Origin: Nitrincola alkalisediminis
GTDB taxonomy: Bacteria > Pseudomonadota > Gammaproteobacteria > Pseudomonadales > Balneatricaceae
DNA: 64,000 nucleotides
Direction of reading: 5' to 3'
NCBI RefSeq assembly: GCF_009821115.1
Contig: NZ_VYTY01000012.1
Coordinates: 59,823 to 123,822 of the forward strand
The notes under the pieces are model-generated. The model saw only the letters and a list, made by a program, of their open reading frames with translations. It was not told the DNA's origin and ran no database searches. Made by a program: the position numbers and the translations under genes. Shown piece by piece: positions 19,040 to 29,213 of the stretch; within the stretch, counting starts at the first letter, position 1; each line of letters opens with the position of its first letter.

Positions 19040-20485
19040 TTGAAACATTTGCTAATTGCGACTCTAATCAGTGGAATGCTGTTTCATCCTTTGTTATCGC
19101 CAAAGGTGATAGCCCAATCATCGCTACCAACCCTGTCCGATAGTTTATCTTCATCTGTGACGCTGGATAGCGAGTATCGGTTAGGACGAAACTGGGTTCG
19201 AATGCTAAGAGGGCAAGCCCCATTACTATCCGACCCGCTCACTTGGCATTATGTAGATGATTTACTTTGGGACTTAGTGCCTCATAGCCAAATCAATGAC
19301 AGGCGTCTAGAGTTAGTGATGGTCGACAACCCAACGTTTAATGCCTTTGCTGTTCCCGGAGGTATTGTCGGTGTGCACGGGGGCCTTATCCTTGCGTCTG
19401 AAAATGAGGATGAGCTCGCATCCGTTTTAGCGCATGAATTGGCACACTTAAGTCAGCGGCATTTTGCACAACGGATTGAGGAGGAACGCCGCAATCGACC
19501 AATGGTTCTCGCAGGCATATTAGCGGGCATTCTGATTGCAGCCGCAGACACTCAAGGAGGAACCGCCGTATTATCCTCGACAATGGCCGCATCGGCTCAG
19601 TCACAACTTGCCTTCAGCCGACGCAATGAAGAAGAGGCAGACCGAGTCGGCATGCAAAACCTGGTCTCCGCTGGTCGTGACCCTCATGCAATGCCGCAAA
19701 TGTTCTCACGCTTGCAACGAAATTATCGCTTCTACGGACAGCGCATGCCTGAATTTTTACTTAGCCATCCTGTTACTGAAGCCCGAATCGCAGACTCCCT
19801 CAACAGAGCCGCTGCATTACCTACACCGCGAGCAAGACCCTACTCTCCTGACTTTGATATCATCCGAACGCGCATGCAAGTCCATTATGCGCACCAAGCC
19901 AATGATATCTATAGAAATTTTCAAACACTTGCTCAGTCAGAGCCCAGCGACCTCAATCACTATGGTGCGATGCTGGCAGCAACACGTATAGGGCAACTTG
20001 AACAAGCACATGTGCATTTTCAAGCGTTATCGCCACAATGGCGGCAACATATGTACATACGAGCCAGCTATGTTGAACTGCTGTTAAAACGCCAAGAACT
20101 CACCCAAGCTTTAACTGAAAGCCAGCAACTGCTCCGACTCTACGCCGGATCGCTGCCTATTTTAAAACTTCACGCCAAAGTACTTCGTGAATCTGGGCAA
20201 GCGCAAGAAGCAACAGCTGTATACAAACAGATTGTTCGCGACCATCCCAATGATGTTGAGACATGGTATGAGCTTGCTGAGGCTGAAGGCTTAGTGGGCA
20301 ATATAGCGGGCGTACATGACGCTCGAATTGAGTATTTTTTACTGACTGGCAACTTTGACAGTGCGATACGACAGGTCGAGTTTGCTAGACGCGAACGCAA
20401 TATAAGCCCAACAGATCAAGCTAGACTTGATCGAAAAGAAGCAGAAATCCACGAAATTAGACGACAAATGAAAGAAGATTTTTAA
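19040..20485 (+). CDS. bepA: Periplasmic M48 metalloprotease with TPR repeats (BepA-like)
   Basis: A 481-residue exported protein with a signal peptide (cut near residue 26), an M48 zinc peptidase domain with HELAH at 132-136 and a downstream third ligand in NEEEADRVGM, and a C-terminal TPR region (about 290-470). BepA/YfgC degrades stalled LptD and helps outer-membrane assembly. The start is an unusual TTG, supported by a strong Shine-Dalgarno (GGGAGG, 19028-19033) six bases upstream. It is divergent from tusA and convergent with nadA. Confidence 0.9.
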   Translation: MKHLLIATLISGMLFHPLLSPKVIAQSSLPTLSDSLSSSVTLDSEYRLGRNWVRMLRGQAPLLSDPLTWHYVDDLLWDLVPHSQINDRRLELVMVDNPTFNAFAVPGGIVGVHGGLILASENEDELASVLAHELAHLSQRHFAQRIEEERRNRPMVLAGILAGILIAAADTQGGTAVLSSTMAASAQSQLAFSRRNEEEADRVGMQNLVSAGRDPHAMPQMFSRLQRNYRFYGQRMPEFLLSHPVTEARIADSLNRAAALPTPRARPYSPDFDIIRTRMQVHYAHQANDIYRNFQTLAQSEPSDLNHYGAMLAATRIGQLEQAHVHFQALSPQWRQHMYIRASYVELLLKRQELTQALTESQQLLRLYAGSLPILKLHAKVLRESGQAQEATAVYKQIVRDHPNDVETWYELAEAEGLVGNIAGVHDARIEYFLLTGNFDSAIRQVEFARRERNISPTDQARLDRKEAEIHEIRRQMKEDF

Positions 20486-20524
20486 AAAGAATGGCCACTG
20501 CGCAACAGACATCCTGAGTGGCCA
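20484..20524 (-). terminator. Terminator after nadA
   Basis: A perfect 8-bp stem (TGGCCACT 20492-20499, AGTGGCCA 20517-20524). On the minus strand it is followed by TTCTTTTT, right after the nadA stop. Confidence 0.6.
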
Positions 20525-20531
20525 AATTCCG

Positions 20532-21581
20532 TTAGGCTTTTTTAACTGGAAAATCCAGCATTCGCTGCAAAGGAACCCGCGCCTTCAGAATCAAGTCCGA
20601 GTCGACATAGACCTCATCTTGACCGTCGCGAAGCGCGTTACGAATATTTTCTAAGCCATTCATTGCCATCCATGGGCAATGTGCACAGCTGCGACAGGTT
20701 GCGCCTGTGCCACCTGTCGGCGCTTCAATAAAGGTTTTATTTGGAGCCGCTTGCTGCATTTTATAAAAAATACCGCGATCGGTTGCGACGATAAACATCG
20801 GGTTGTTCATGCTTGCCGCTGCGTTAATTAACTGACTGGTTGAGCCCACCACATCAGCCAAAGCAACGACTGCCTCTGGCGACTCTGGGTGCACTAGCAC
20901 GGCCGCATCGGGATAGATTTTTTTAAGATCCATCACACCCTTTGCTTTAAACTCTTCATGAACAATGCAAGCACCATCCCACAGAAGCATGTCAGCACCT
21001 GACTCACGTCGTACATAATCCCCTAGGTGTTTGTCTGGTGCCCAAATGATCTTTTCGCCCTGCTCTGCCAAATGCTCGACGACTTTGAGTGCAATACTTG
21101 AGGTCACCACCCAATCCGCTCGAGCCTTAACCGCCGCCGATGTATTTGCATATACCACTACGACATGATCGGGATGTGCATCACAGAACGCCGAAAACTC
21201 ATCAATAGGGCACCCTATGTCTAAAGAACAGGTTGCTTCTAAGGTTGGCATTAAAATGCGCTTTTCAGGGCTGATGATTTTAGCCGTCTCTCCCATAAAC
21301 TTTACCCCAGCGACCAGAAGCGTCGAGGCATTATGGCGACTACCAAATCGAGCCATTTCGAGTGAATCAGATACGATGCCTCCCGTTTCTTCAGCCAATT
21401 GCTGAATGACAGGATCGGTATAATAATGGGCAACTAAACAAGCATCTTTCTCGTTCAGTAATGATTTAATTTCTTCTTTTAATTGATTTGCTTCGTCCAG
21501 ACTCATTGCAGAGGGCAAGTGCTCTTGAGCAAAATGCTCCTGCACAAGAATACGATCTGAGAAATCATGATTACGTGTCAT
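20532..21581 (-). CDS. nadA: Quinolinate synthase A
   Basis: A 349-residue 4Fe-4S enzyme that makes quinolinate from iminoaspartate and dihydroxyacetone phosphate in NAD synthesis. It shows the [11 protein letters not shown] motif near the start and the three cluster cysteines, in the [11 protein letters not shown] region, in the middle domain, and in the [10 protein letters not shown] motif near the C-terminus. It lies about 80 bases after queC on the same strand. Confidence 0.95.
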   Translation of the reverse strand: MTRNHDFSDRILVQEHFAQEHLPSAMSLDEANQLKEEIKSLLNEKDACLVAHYYTDPVIQQLAEETGGIVSDSLEMARFGSRHNASTLLVAGVKFMGETAKIISPEKRILMPTLEATCSLDIGCPIDEFSAFCDAHPDHVVVVYANTSAAVKARADWVVTSSIALKVVEHLAEQGEKIIWAPDKHLGDYVRRESGADMLLWDGACIVHEEFKAKGVMDLKKIYPDAAVLVHPESPEAVVALADVVGSTSQLINAAASMNNPMFIVATDRGIFYKMQQAAPNKTFIEAPTGGTGATCRSCAHCPWMAMNGLENIRNALRDGQDEVYVDSDLILKARVPLQRMLDFPVKKA

Positions 21582-21662
21582 TTATCAATCCGAAAACTAT
21601 GAGGACTGGTCACAAAGACCAAAAGACAAATAATACCACATGACTTAACTAAAGATAATCGA

Positions 21663-22349
21663 CTAGCGTGGGGAGTAGAGCGTCGGATCTGCCACACCCG
21701 CATCAGCAAAGCCTTTCGCACGTAAACGACAACTGTCGCAACGACCGCAAGCCCTGCCTTCGTCATCCGCTTGGTAGCAAGACACAGTTGCAGCATAGTT
21801 CAAGCCAAGCGCTAATCCTTGACGAATAATCTCTGCCTTAGTCAAATTAATCAAAGGAGTTTCGATGCGTATAGGCTGCCCCTCAACACCTTGACGGGTT
21901 GCTAACGCAGCCATATCTTGGAAGGCTTTAATAAACTCAGGACGACAATCAGGATAACCGGAATAATCAACCGCATTCACCCCTATAAAGATTGCCTGCG
22001 CATCTAATACTTCTGCCCAACCTAAGGCCAGGGATAAAAAAACCGTATTACGAGCGGGCACATAAGTAAGAGGAATACCTGGCTGCTCCCCTTCCTCTGG
22101 CATTTGCAGACTGTGATCCGTCAGTGCTGATCCACCAAAATCTTCAAGGTTCAAACGTAAAACCCTGTGATCAGCAACATGCAAAGACTCAGACACACGA
22201 CGAGCCGCATTCAACTCCGTCAGGGAGCGCTGACCGTAATCAAAACTCAAAACGTAACATTCATAGCCACTATTTTTGGCAATGGCCAACACGGTTGCCG
22301 AGTCTAGACCGCCAGACAACAACACTACTGCACGTTTTTTTTCTAACAT
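21663..22349 (-). CDS. queC: 7-cyano-7-deazaguanine synthase
   Basis: A 228-residue ATP-dependent enzyme that converts 7-carboxy-7-deazaguanine to preQ0 for queuosine tRNA modification. The N-terminal PP-loop [10 protein letters not shown] lies at residues 12-21. The zinc site CYQ...[10 protein letters not shown] lies at the C-terminus. In relatives queE usually sits between cpoB and queC. Here queC follows cpoB directly and queE is absent from the window. Confidence 0.95.
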   Translation of the reverse strand: MLEKKRAVVLLSGGLDSATVLAIAKNSGYECYVLSFDYGQRSLTELNAARRVSESLHVADHRVLRLNLEDFGGSALTDHSLQMPEEGEQPGIPLTYVPARNTVFLSLALGWAEVLDAQAIFIGVNAVDYSGYPDCRPEFIKAFQDMAALATRQGVEGQPIRIETPLINLTKAEIIRQGLALGLNYAATVSCYQADDEGRACGRCDSCRLRAKGFADAGVADPTLYSPR

Positions 22350-22361
22350 GGATCTATAGCC

Positions 22362-23201
22362 TTAATTATTAGCTGCTGGTCTAAACCGTTGAGCCAAGGA
22401 GGCCGCAGTACTTTGCGGATACTCAGAAATGACTAAACTCAACACATTACGAGCACGCTCATGCTCGCCCAACTGAGAATAGGTTACCCCTAATTTATAG
22501 AGGGTATCAGGAATTTTATGGTGGGATGGAAAATCAACCATCACTTTCTCAAAAGCTGTTCTAGCTTTTTCTGGATTTTGTTGAGCTAAGTGAAGCTCGC
22601 CTATCCAATAATACCCGTTAGCCGTGCTATCCTTATTTGGATAGGTCACTACAAACGCTTCAAATGCCTTTAAGGCTTCATCAAACTTACGCTCCCGCAC
22701 CAACTCGAAAGCACTCGCATACGCCGCCTGATCACTCACCAAACCCGAACCCGCTTGAGCAGACTGAGATGACGTCGAAGCCGGACTGGATGTGCTGGAG
22801 GTTGAGGCTATAGAGGGTGGTGTTGCTGTTGATTCAGACCCCATATCAACCGAAGGAGGCGGCAGCGCCGCTCCTCCAGCCGAGAGAGCGGCATCTTCGT
22901 TTTCAAGAGCCGCTTGCATGAGCACACTTATCCTACGATCGACATCACGGTAGCGATCTCTAGAGTCAGTCTCTAAACGATCCACTTTATGCTGCATCGT
23001 TTCTAACTCTCCGCGAAGCTGCCGCACCTCTTCCTGTAACTGAAATAATACCTGTACCATTTCAGACTGGCTTGACTGGTAAAGATCCTGGCTTGGATCT
23101 GAACTGACGCCACTGATTTGCAAAACAGGTACTTGTGCCATGCTGTGCATGGCGACAGGATAAAGGGCAATAAGGATGGCTGATCGTAGTAAGTGTCTCA
23201 T
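22362..23201 (-). CDS. cpoB: Cell division coordinator CpoB
   Basis: A 279-residue periplasmic protein formerly called YbgF. It has a signal peptide (about 22 residues), a coiled-coil trimerisation segment (about 40-90), a Ser/Ala-rich linker (about 105-150), and three TPR repeats at the C-terminus (about 155-275). It binds TolA and PBP1B and links wall synthesis with outer-membrane constriction. It is the last tol-pal gene here. Confidence 0.93.
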   Translation of the reverse strand: MRHLLRSAILIALYPVAMHSMAQVPVLQISGVSSDPSQDLYQSSQSEMVQVLFQLQEEVRQLRGELETMQHKVDRLETDSRDRYRDVDRRISVLMQAALENEDAALSAGGAALPPPSVDMGSESTATPPSIASTSSTSSPASTSSQSAQAGSGLVSDQAAYASAFELVRERKFDEALKAFEAFVVTYPNKDSTANGYYWIGELHLAQQNPEKARTAFEKVMVDFPSHHKIPDTLYKLGVTYSQLGEHERARNVLSLVISEYPQSTAASLAQRFRPAANN

Positions 23202-23209
23202 AGTGTTAT

Positions 23210-23731
23210 TTATCGACTAACGTATTTCAGCTCAACACGACGGTTTTGTGACCAAGCACCTTCGTGATTGCCAGATACAGCTGGACGCTCTTCACCGTAG
23301 CTGATGGTCTCGATTTGACGTGCATTCGCACCGTTTACAATCAATAAACGCTCAACAGCTTGCGCACGACGCTCGCCCAGTGCCATGTTGTATTCACGAG
23401 TACCACGCTCATCAGCGTGACCTTCCAAACGAACAGACGCTGATGGGTTACGTGACAAGTAACGCGCATGCGCTTCAAGATCAGAGAAACCATCCTGTCT
23501 TACCACAGAGCGATCAAAGTCAAAGTAAAAAACAGTACGAAGGTTTGCAACATCAGCCCAGCTACCACCAGAAACATCAGATCCAGTGCCAGATCCATAA
23601 GCCGCTGCACCGCCTGCCGCGTCAGAACCCATTGCACCTGAATCCGTTTTGGTGCTCTTTGAACCACAGCCTGCAGCAAAAGCCATAACGGCCGCCAACG
23701 CCAAAGCTTTACTTAAGTTAGTTGAACGCAT
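23210..23731 (-). CDS. pal: Peptidoglycan-associated lipoprotein Pal
   Basis: A 173-residue outer-membrane lipoprotein. The start is ATG 23731, with GGGAG upstream. The ORF extends ten codons further, to a TTG, without support. The signal ends with the lipobox AFAAGC (Cys at about 22), then a Gly/Ser-rich linker and the OmpA-like domain with VYFDFDRS-type strand, LEGHADERGTREYN and NRRVELKY, which binds diaminopimelate in the wall. It works with TolB and TolA in outer-membrane constriction. Confidence 0.96.
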   Translation of the reverse strand: MRSTNLSKALALAAVMAFAAGCGSKSTKTDSGAMGSDAAGGAAAYGSGTGSDVSGGSWADVANLRTVFYFDFDRSVVRQDGFSDLEAHARYLSRNPSASVRLEGHADERGTREYNMALGERRAQAVERLLIVNGANARQIETISYGEERPAVSGNHEGAWSQNRRVELKYVSR

Positions 23732-23780
23732 TTTTTTCTCCCAAGCGGGTCTCAGACCCAATCAATTATTGAATATCAGT

Positions 23781-25073
23781 TTATCTAAGAAAAGGCGACC
23801 ACGCAGGCTCTCTAACGTCCCCTTGCGGAACAGGCATATTAAAACGCACTCTTCCATCAATTGAAACAGCACCAAGAACGCCTCTTGATCCCTGCTGAGT
23901 TGCATAGATGATGATGGTACCATTTGGAGCTATACTTGGCGACTCATCATAATCGCTGTTGGTCAAAATATCCAGACGACCATTCTGTAGGTCCTGAACG
24001 GCTATCTGAAAACGGCGCGAGCTTCCCCGATGCACCATCGCTAAAAAGCGACCATCCTGAGTAAGCCTTCCCGCAGCGTTGTAGTTACCTTCAAAGGTCA
24101 CTCGCTCAACTGCGCGGGTATTAAAGTTGTACTTATAAATCTGTGGCGAACCACCCCTATCAGAGGTGAAGTATAATGAGCGCCCATCCGGTGCCCAGAA
24201 AGGCTCAGTATCAATAGCACTGTTGTTGGTAATACGTTCTAAATGACGACTGCTTAAATTCAGAACATACACTTCTGGGTTTCCATCCTTCGACAATACC
24301 ATCGCCAATTGATTACCGTCAGGCGACCAAGCAGGAGCGCCGTTAAGGCCCGGGAAGGACTGAACCTGTTCACGCTGCCCCGTAGCCAAATGCTGAACAT
24401 AGATGGCAGGTCTTGATGTTTCAAAAGACACATAGGCAAGTCGACTTCCATCAAATGACCAAGCGGGTGACAGAATAGGCTCACTTGACTCCAACAGAGT
24501 TCTTGGACGCATGCCATCCCAGTCAGACATTTGCAATCTAAAGCGTTGACGATCTGGCCCTAAACTTTCAGCCGTCACGTAGGCTAGACGAGTCGAAAAG
24601 GCACCCTTAATTCCGGTGAGCTGCTCAAACAGAATATCTGAAACATAGTGAGCCAAATCCCTAAGATTTGTGCGAGAACCACTGACCTGCTGAGAATGAA
24701 TCGTTTGCTCTTTAAGAACATCATACAACTCAAAGGTTAAGCGAACCTGATCCCCACCAACAGACTCCATTCGACCAATCACAAGATAATCGGTAGACGA
24801 CATCCGCCAATCTCGAAAAAAGACTTGGCTTTGAGCCGTTGGAAAACTCAGCATATTTTCACGCGCCAAGGCCTTAAAGAAACCCGTTCTTTCCAAGTTT
24901 TGCTCAACAACGCGAGCAACGTCTTCATCTAATGCCTGATCACCGCGCCATTCAAATGGAACGATTGCGATAGGACTCTGACTGTCAACTCCCTGTGTAA
25001 CTTCTACGACCAACTGTGCACTAACCCAAGTACTCATCGTAAGCACGAATGCACACACTATTGCTCTAACCAT
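23781..25073 (-). CDS. tolB: Tol-Pal system protein TolB
   Basis: A 430-residue periplasmic protein with a signal peptide (about 19 residues), an N-terminal anticodon-binding-like domain (about 25-160) and a six-bladed beta-propeller made of repeats such as SPAWSFDGSRLAYVSFE and APAWSPDGNQLAMVLS. It binds Pal and TolA. The length matches E. coli TolB (430). It follows tolA by three bases. Confidence 0.96.
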   Translation of the reverse strand: MVRAIVCAFVLTMSTWVSAQLVVEVTQGVDSQSPIAIVPFEWRGDQALDEDVARVVEQNLERTGFFKALARENMLSFPTAQSQVFFRDWRMSSTDYLVIGRMESVGGDQVRLTFELYDVLKEQTIHSQQVSGSRTNLRDLAHYVSDILFEQLTGIKGAFSTRLAYVTAESLGPDRQRFRLQMSDWDGMRPRTLLESSEPILSPAWSFDGSRLAYVSFETSRPAIYVQHLATGQREQVQSFPGLNGAPAWSPDGNQLAMVLSKDGNPEVYVLNLSSRHLERITNNSAIDTEPFWAPDGRSLYFTSDRGGSPQIYKYNFNTRAVERVTFEGNYNAAGRLTQDGRFLAMVHRGSSRRFQIAVQDLQNGRLDILTNSDYDESPSIAPNGTIIIYATQQGSRGVLGAVSIDGRVRFNMPVPQGDVREPAWSPFLR

Positions 25074-25076
25074 AGA

Positions 25077-26162
25077 CTACCACCTCAATCCTTCAGGCCT
25101 GAATACGACTTGTGTTCGTCTCAAGCGCCGTTCAAATAATAAAGGTTCAACTTCTGCAACACGCGGAAGCCGCTCTGTACGCCTTGCTGCCTGCTCTGCA
25201 GATCGATCGAACGCAGCATCACCGCTGCTTTTAATAATACGAACATCACTGATTTCACCGTTTGGCATCAAGTGCAACTCAATGACTGTTTCCATCCCAT
25301 TTCGCGCAGTTGCTGGAATACGCCAGTTTTGCGTCAACATTGCACTAATATAGCTACCAATGTCACCAATTACTGCATTTGCAGCCGCCTGTGCCGCTGC
25401 CTGAGCTGCCGCTTGAGCTTCTGCCTTCGCTTTTTCCTCAGCCGCTCGGCGCTGCTGCTCAGCCGCTTCACGCTGCCTTGCCTCTTCTTGGCGTTGACGC
25501 TCAGCTTGAGCGGCTGCTTCTTGACGCTGCTTTTCTTCTGCCGCTTTACGTGCCTCTTCTTCGCGCTTACGTTCTTCGGCCGCTTTTTGGGCTGCGAGCT
25601 CTTGTTCTCGCTTACGCTCAGCCTCTGCTGCTGCCTGCCGCTCTCGTTCCGCTTTTAGCCTTGACTCCGCCTCGCGCTGAGCCACTAACTCTCTCTCGCG
25701 CTGCTGCTCGGCTTCCTTCCGTTGCTGTTCTTGTCGTTGCTGTTCTTGTCGTTGCTGCTCTTGCCGCTGCTGCTCTTGCCGCTGCTGCTCTTGCCGTTGC
25801 TGCTCTTGCCGTTGCTGCTCTTGCCGCTGCTGCTCTTGCCGTTGCTGCTCTTGCCGTTGCTGCTCTTGCCGTTGCTGCTCTTGCCGTTGCTGCTCTTGCC
25901 GTTGCTGCTCTTGCCGTTGCTGCTCTTGCCGTTGCTGCTCTTGCTGAACAGCCTGCTGATTTCTGTTTTCCGTTACCTGCTGGCTCGCGGTTGCATCCGG
26001 CAAACTTAAAGACGCCAGATCAATCATCTGCGCTTGAATTTGCCTTGCTACCTTATGCTCGGGCTTTGCATGATCAAACCAATGACCCGCAATGATAAAT
26101 ACAACCACTAAATGGACAAATGTTGCCAAAATCGTAGGCACAATGTAATTGCGATTATTCAC
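25077..26162 (-). CDS. tolA: Tol-Pal system protein TolA with expanded Gln-rich repeat
   Basis: A 361-residue inner-membrane protein that spans the periplasm and couples TolQR energy to Pal. An N-terminal membrane segment (about 8-27) is followed by a long helical domain II. Part of that domain is a pure EQQRQ pentapeptide repeat (about residues 73-148), followed by Ala/Glu/Arg/Lys-rich helix. The C-terminal domain III is a TonB-like fold (about 270-361). The start is GTG with no strong Shine-Dalgarno, eleven bases after tolR, suggesting coupled translation. Confidence 0.95.
   Translation of the reverse strand: MNNRNYIVPTILATFVHLVVVFIIAGHWFDHAKPEHKVARQIQAQMIDLASLSLPDATASQQVTENRNQQAVQQEQQRQEQQRQEQQRQEQQRQEQQRQEQQRQEQQRQEQQRQEQQRQEQQRQEQQRQEQQRQEQQRQEQQRQEQQRKEAEQQRERELVAQREAESRLKAERERQAAAEAERKREQELAAQKAAEERKREEEARKAAEEKQRQEAAAQAERQRQEEARQREAAEQQRRAAEEKAKAEAQAAAQAAAQAAANAVIGDIGSYISAMLTQNWRIPATARNGMETVIELHLMPNGEISDVRIIKSSGDAAFDRSAEQAARRTERLPRVAEVEPLLFERRLRRTQVVFRPEGLRW
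25720..25944. repeat. 15-bp tandem repeat, 15 units, inside tolA
   Basis: Fifteen head-to-tail units of CGTTGCTGCTCTTGC (plus strand) with only a few silent changes (CGCTGC, TGTTCTTGT). Each unit encodes one EQQRQ pentapeptide in tolA on the minus strand. The near-identity at the DNA level suggests recent slippage or recombination, and any copy change keeps the frame. Confidence 0.95.
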
Positions 26163-26172
26163 AACACAAAAC

Positions 26173-26595
26173 CTATTCAGTTACCAAACCGACGCTAGGA
26201 GCGCCAGCTTGCTGCAAAAGGACCATTAATTGAATAATCCGATCATACTCAACCTTTTTATCCCCACGCACCAACAGCATCTTTTGCGGATTAACGTTCA
26301 ATATTTTCTCGACCCTATCTCGAATAATATCGCCCGACACGGCCTCTTGATCATCGCCACCCACATTAATGTAGTAATTCCCCATTGCATCAATGGTTAC
26401 GATCAATGGCTCTTCATCGTCTGTTTGTACTGGATCTGCACTTGCCTGAGGCAAGTCCACATTCACACCTTGGGTCAACATTGGAGTTGTAACCATGAAA
26501 ATAATCAACAGTACTAACATCACGTCAATATAGGGTACGACGTTTATTTCAGAATTTAAGCTTCGTTTTTTACGCGTCCGCCATTCCATGCTCAA
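26173..26595 (-). CDS. tolR: Tol-Pal system protein TolR
   Basis: A 140-residue ExbD/TolR protein with one N-terminal membrane span (about 18-40, VPYIDVMLVLLIIFMV), carrying the proton-path Asp in YIDVML, and a periplasmic domain. With TolQ it forms the proton-driven motor that energises TolA. It lies three bases after tolQ. Confidence 0.96.
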   Translation of the reverse strand: MSMEWRTRKKRSLNSEINVVPYIDVMLVLLIIFMVTTPMLTQGVNVDLPQASADPVQTDDEEPLIVTIDAMGNYYINVGGDDQEAVSGDIIRDRVEKILNVNPQKMLLVRGDKKVEYDRIIQLMVLLQQAGAPSVGLVTE

Positions 26596-26598
26596 CCC

Positions 26599-27276
26599 CT
26601 ACAGTGCATGAACGCGACGATAAAGGATACTAGAAAACTCATCCGCGAAAGTTTCATAATTACCCATTAAGGCTTCGGCTTGTGCCGAGAAACGGTTGTA
26701 CGCTATAACCGCTGGGATAGCCGCAAACAGACCAATTGCTGTCGCAATCAATGCCTCTGCAATCCCTGGAGCAACAGCTGAAAGCGTAGCCTGTGCTACA
26801 TTTGCCAAACCACGGAAGGAGTTCATGATCCCCCACACAGTTCCAAACAAGCCGATATAAGGGCTAGTAGACCCCACTGTCGCCAGAAAGGAGAGATGCT
26901 TCTCCATCTTTTCCTGCTCACGCGACATAGCGACCCTCATGCTACGTTGAACACCTGCCATCACAACATCAGGATCGGCATGGCCTTTTTGGGTCAAGCG
27001 CGTAAACTCACGCAGGCCAGCCCTAAAAATATTCTCGGTTCCACAATGATCATTAGGCGTATGATTAACTTCTCGGTAGAGTTGACCTAAGTCAATCCCT
27101 GACCAAAAGCGCTCATCAAACTCCTGCATCGAACGTTTCGCGTTGCGAATGTAACTTCGACGCTCAAAAATCATGATCCATGATAAAAACGAGGCCAATA
27201 CCAACACCAGCATTACTAGCTGTACGACCAAACTGGCCTCTAAAATAAGGCCCCAAATTGACAACTTATCCTGCAC
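26599..27276 (-). CDS. tolQ: Tol-Pal system protein TolQ
   Basis: A 225-residue inner-membrane protein of the ExbB/TolQ/MotA family. It has three membrane spans (about 17-37, 133-155, 170-190), a large cytoplasmic loop, and the conserved [13 protein letters not shown] and [16 protein letters not shown] segments. It is the stator of the Tol motor. The start overlaps the ybgC end by eleven bases. Confidence 0.96.
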   Translation of the reverse strand: MQDKLSIWGLILEASLVVQLVMLVLVLASFLSWIMIFERRSYIRNAKRSMQEFDERFWSGIDLGQLYREVNHTPNDHCGTENIFRAGLREFTRLTQKGHADPDVVMAGVQRSMRVAMSREQEKMEKHLSFLATVGSTSPYIGLFGTVWGIMNSFRGLANVAQATLSAVAPGIAEALIATAIGLFAAIPAVIAYNRFSAQAEALMGNYETFADEFSSILYRRVHAL

Positions 27277-27709
27277 CTTTTACTCCTGCTCGGTCAGTAG
27301 AGGGTTCTATCGTTTCTGTTACACACATTTTCAGCCCACTCGGGAGCCTGCGAGGCTTTTTCGAATCAGCACTCACACAGACAACCGTTACATGGGCTGT
27401 ACATAATAATTCGGAATCGGATTTACGGCGAATTGACTGTTTGAACAACAGTTTTGCTGCGCCTGAAGCTTCGATTGCAGCTTCGACTAATAGTTCATCA
27501 TCTAGACAGGCGGGCTGAAGGTATCGGCTCTCCAATTGACTAACGACAAATAATACATTATCCGCAGACAAGGACTGCTGCGAAAATCCAAACGAACGAA
27601 GCATTTCTGTTCTCGCTCGCTCCATGAACTTCAAGTAGTTCACATAATAAACGATACCACCGAAGTCTGTATCTTCTATATAAACTCTTTGCTCCAGGGT
27701 GAATGACAT
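27266..27709 (-). CDS. ybgC: Tol-Pal-associated acyl-CoA thioesterase
   Basis: A hot-dog thioesterase of about 147 residues, acting on acyl-CoA or acyl-ACP at the inner membrane. The catalytic Asp lies in [19 protein letters not shown], the family signature, followed by [11 protein letters not shown] 27709 begins the conserved MSFTLEQR sequence and has a GTGAGGG just before it. An ATG six codons upstream (27727) is possible but has no ribosome site. It is the first gene of the tol block. Confidence 0.92.
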   Translation of the reverse strand: MSFTLEQRVYIEDTDFGGIVYYVNYLKFMERARTEMLRSFGFSQQSLSADNVLFVVSQLESRYLQPACLDDELLVEAAIEASGAAKLLFKQSIRRKSDSELLCTAHVTVVCVSADSKKPRRLPSGLKMCVTETIEPSTDRAGVKGAG

Positions 27710-27806
27710 TACCCTCACCATATGCATAATTCAGACGACACAATATCAGCCGCTCAAATTTATACAAGAGGCAAAGGGCTTTCTAGAGAAATTTTTTTCG
27801 CATACC

Positions 27807-28094
27807 TTATTCGATTTTATACCGACTTGAACAAGCCAAGCAGTATCGCACCAAAGGATCAGCTTTTAAGCGGTTTAATTCTATTGATTCGCCACACGAA
27901 TCACAATACCCGTAGCGACCTTCAGCGCATTTGCACAGCGCCTGTTCACACTCACGTATCTCAAGTTCCAGAGACGGAGGAAGCTGCCTGTTTGACTGCA
28001 GCAACAACTCCCTTTCATCCAACAGATATTGACGCATCTGCTTTAGCTCTTCTTGAACATTCGAGCGTGCTGATAACCTCACTGACTGAACCAT
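27807..28094 (-). CDS. DksA/TraR-type C4 zinc-finger protein
   Basis: A 95-residue protein with a helical N-terminus and a C-terminal four-cysteine zinc finger (CDSCGE and CLACS with 19 residues between, plus an extra CKC upstream). This is the DksA/TraR finger without the long coiled coil of DksA, as in short paralogues that bind RNA polymerase. The start ATG 28094 has GGTGAG before it. Upstream ORF codons are unlikely to be used. It lies between ruvB and ybgC. An overlapping plus-strand ORF is its shadow. Confidence 0.75.
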   Translation of the reverse strand: MVQSVRLSARSNVQEELKQMRQYLLDERELLLQSNRQLPPSLELEIRECEQALCKCAEGRYGYCDSCGESIELNRLKADPLVRYCLACSSRYKIE

Positions 28095-28182
28095 TATCTC
28101 ACCCGGAATCTCAATCGCTACGTTCAGATTCCATAGTAACAAGCACAATCAAAGAAACGTTGATCAGCGTCAGAAAAACGTA

Positions 28183-29196
28183 TTATTCTGACGTCTTTTT
28201 TAACAAACCGAAGTGCGCATAGGCATGATCAGTAACCACTCGACCTCGCGGCGTTCTCATAATAAAGCCTTGCTGAATCAAGTAGGGTTCGAGCACATCT
28301 TCAAGCGTATCCCGCTCCTCACTAATGGCAGCCGCCAAACTATCGACACCGACGGGCCCACCATCAAACTTTTCGATCATCGCTAACAGCATACGCCGAT
28401 CCATATGATCAAAGCCGCGCTCATCTACATTCAACATATTCAATGCAAGGTCAGCAATTGCCGCTGTAATGGCACCATCTCCCTTGACCTCCGCATAATC
28501 TCTTGCACGTCGCAATAATCGATTCGCAATACGTGGCGTCCCCCTAGAGCGCTTTGCAATCTCCCTTGCCCCATCAGGATCAATCGGGGTTTTCGTCAAA
28601 GCCGCAGCACGAGAGACAATAGACGTAAGGTCATCAACAGAGTAATACTCTAAGCGCTGAACAATCCCAAACCTATCTCGCAGCGGCGATGTTAGCAACC
28701 CTGCGCGTGTCGTTGCCCCCACCAGCGTAAATGGCGGCAACTCTATCTTGATTGACCTAGCCGCCGGACCTTCTCCGATCATAATATCCAGCTGATAATC
28801 CTCCATTGCTGGATACAGAATTTCTTCGACATTTGGGCTTAAACGGTGTATCTCATCAATGAATAAAATATCGCCCGCTTCCAAGTTGGTCAACATTGCA
28901 GCGACATCCCCTGCTTTTTCAAGCACAGGCCCTGATGTTGTCTTGATTTGCGTCCCCATCTCATTCGCAATGATATTTGCAAGCGTGGTCTTTCCTAGAC
29001 CCGGCGGGCCAAAAATCAACGTATGATCAAGCGCTTCATTACGATTACGTGCGGCATGAATAAAGATTTCCATCTGTTCTCGGACAACAGGCTGCCCTTG
29101 ATAATCCGCCAACGTCTGAGGCCGCACCGTTCGATCCTGAACTTCCTCGACTCGACTGACAGGCTTAGGCGTTAAAAATCGATCTGCTTCTATCAT
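28183..29196 (-). CDS. ruvB: Holliday junction branch-migration ATPase RuvB
   Basis: A 337-residue AAA+ hexameric motor that drives branch migration with RuvA. It has Walker [12 protein letters not shown], Walker [11 protein letters not shown], the sensor GATTRAG and a C-terminal winged helix with [10 protein letters not shown]. The start is ATG 29196 (MIEADRFL, the conserved opening). A GTG two codons upstream is the alternative. It lies eleven bases after ruvA. Confidence 0.97.
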   Translation of the reverse strand: MIEADRFLTPKPVSRVEEVQDRTVRPQTLADYQGQPVVREQMEIFIHAARNRNEALDHTLIFGPPGLGKTTLANIIANEMGTQIKTTSGPVLEKAGDVAAMLTNLEAGDILFIDEIHRLSPNVEEILYPAMEDYQLDIMIGEGPAARSIKIELPPFTLVGATTRAGLLTSPLRDRFGIVQRLEYYSVDDLTSIVSRAAALTKTPIDPDGAREIAKRSRGTPRIANRLLRRARDYAEVKGDGAITAAIADLALNMLNVDERGFDHMDRRMLLAMIEKFDGGPVGVDSLAAAISEERDTLEDVLEPYLIQQGFIMRTPRGRVVTDHAYAHFGLLKKTSE

Positions 29197-29213
29197 CCGC
29201 ACACACTTCCCAA

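Noticed and set aside
22124..22372. 82-codon plus-strand ORF over queC
   Set aside because: Antisense to a clearly coding PP-loop gene, with no features of its own.
25720..25944. CRISPR-like appearance of the repeat tract
   Set aside because: Units are contiguous with no spacers and code for TolA, so this is a coding tandem repeat.
25379..26095. Long plus-strand ORFs rich in Ala/Leu opposite tolA
   Set aside because: They are low-complexity translations of the tolA repeat on the other strand.
27722..28222. 166-codon plus-strand ORF
   Set aside because: It is the antisense shadow of the DksA-like zinc-finger gene and parts of ybgC and ruvB. It lacks domain features, while the minus frame has a clear four-cysteine finger.
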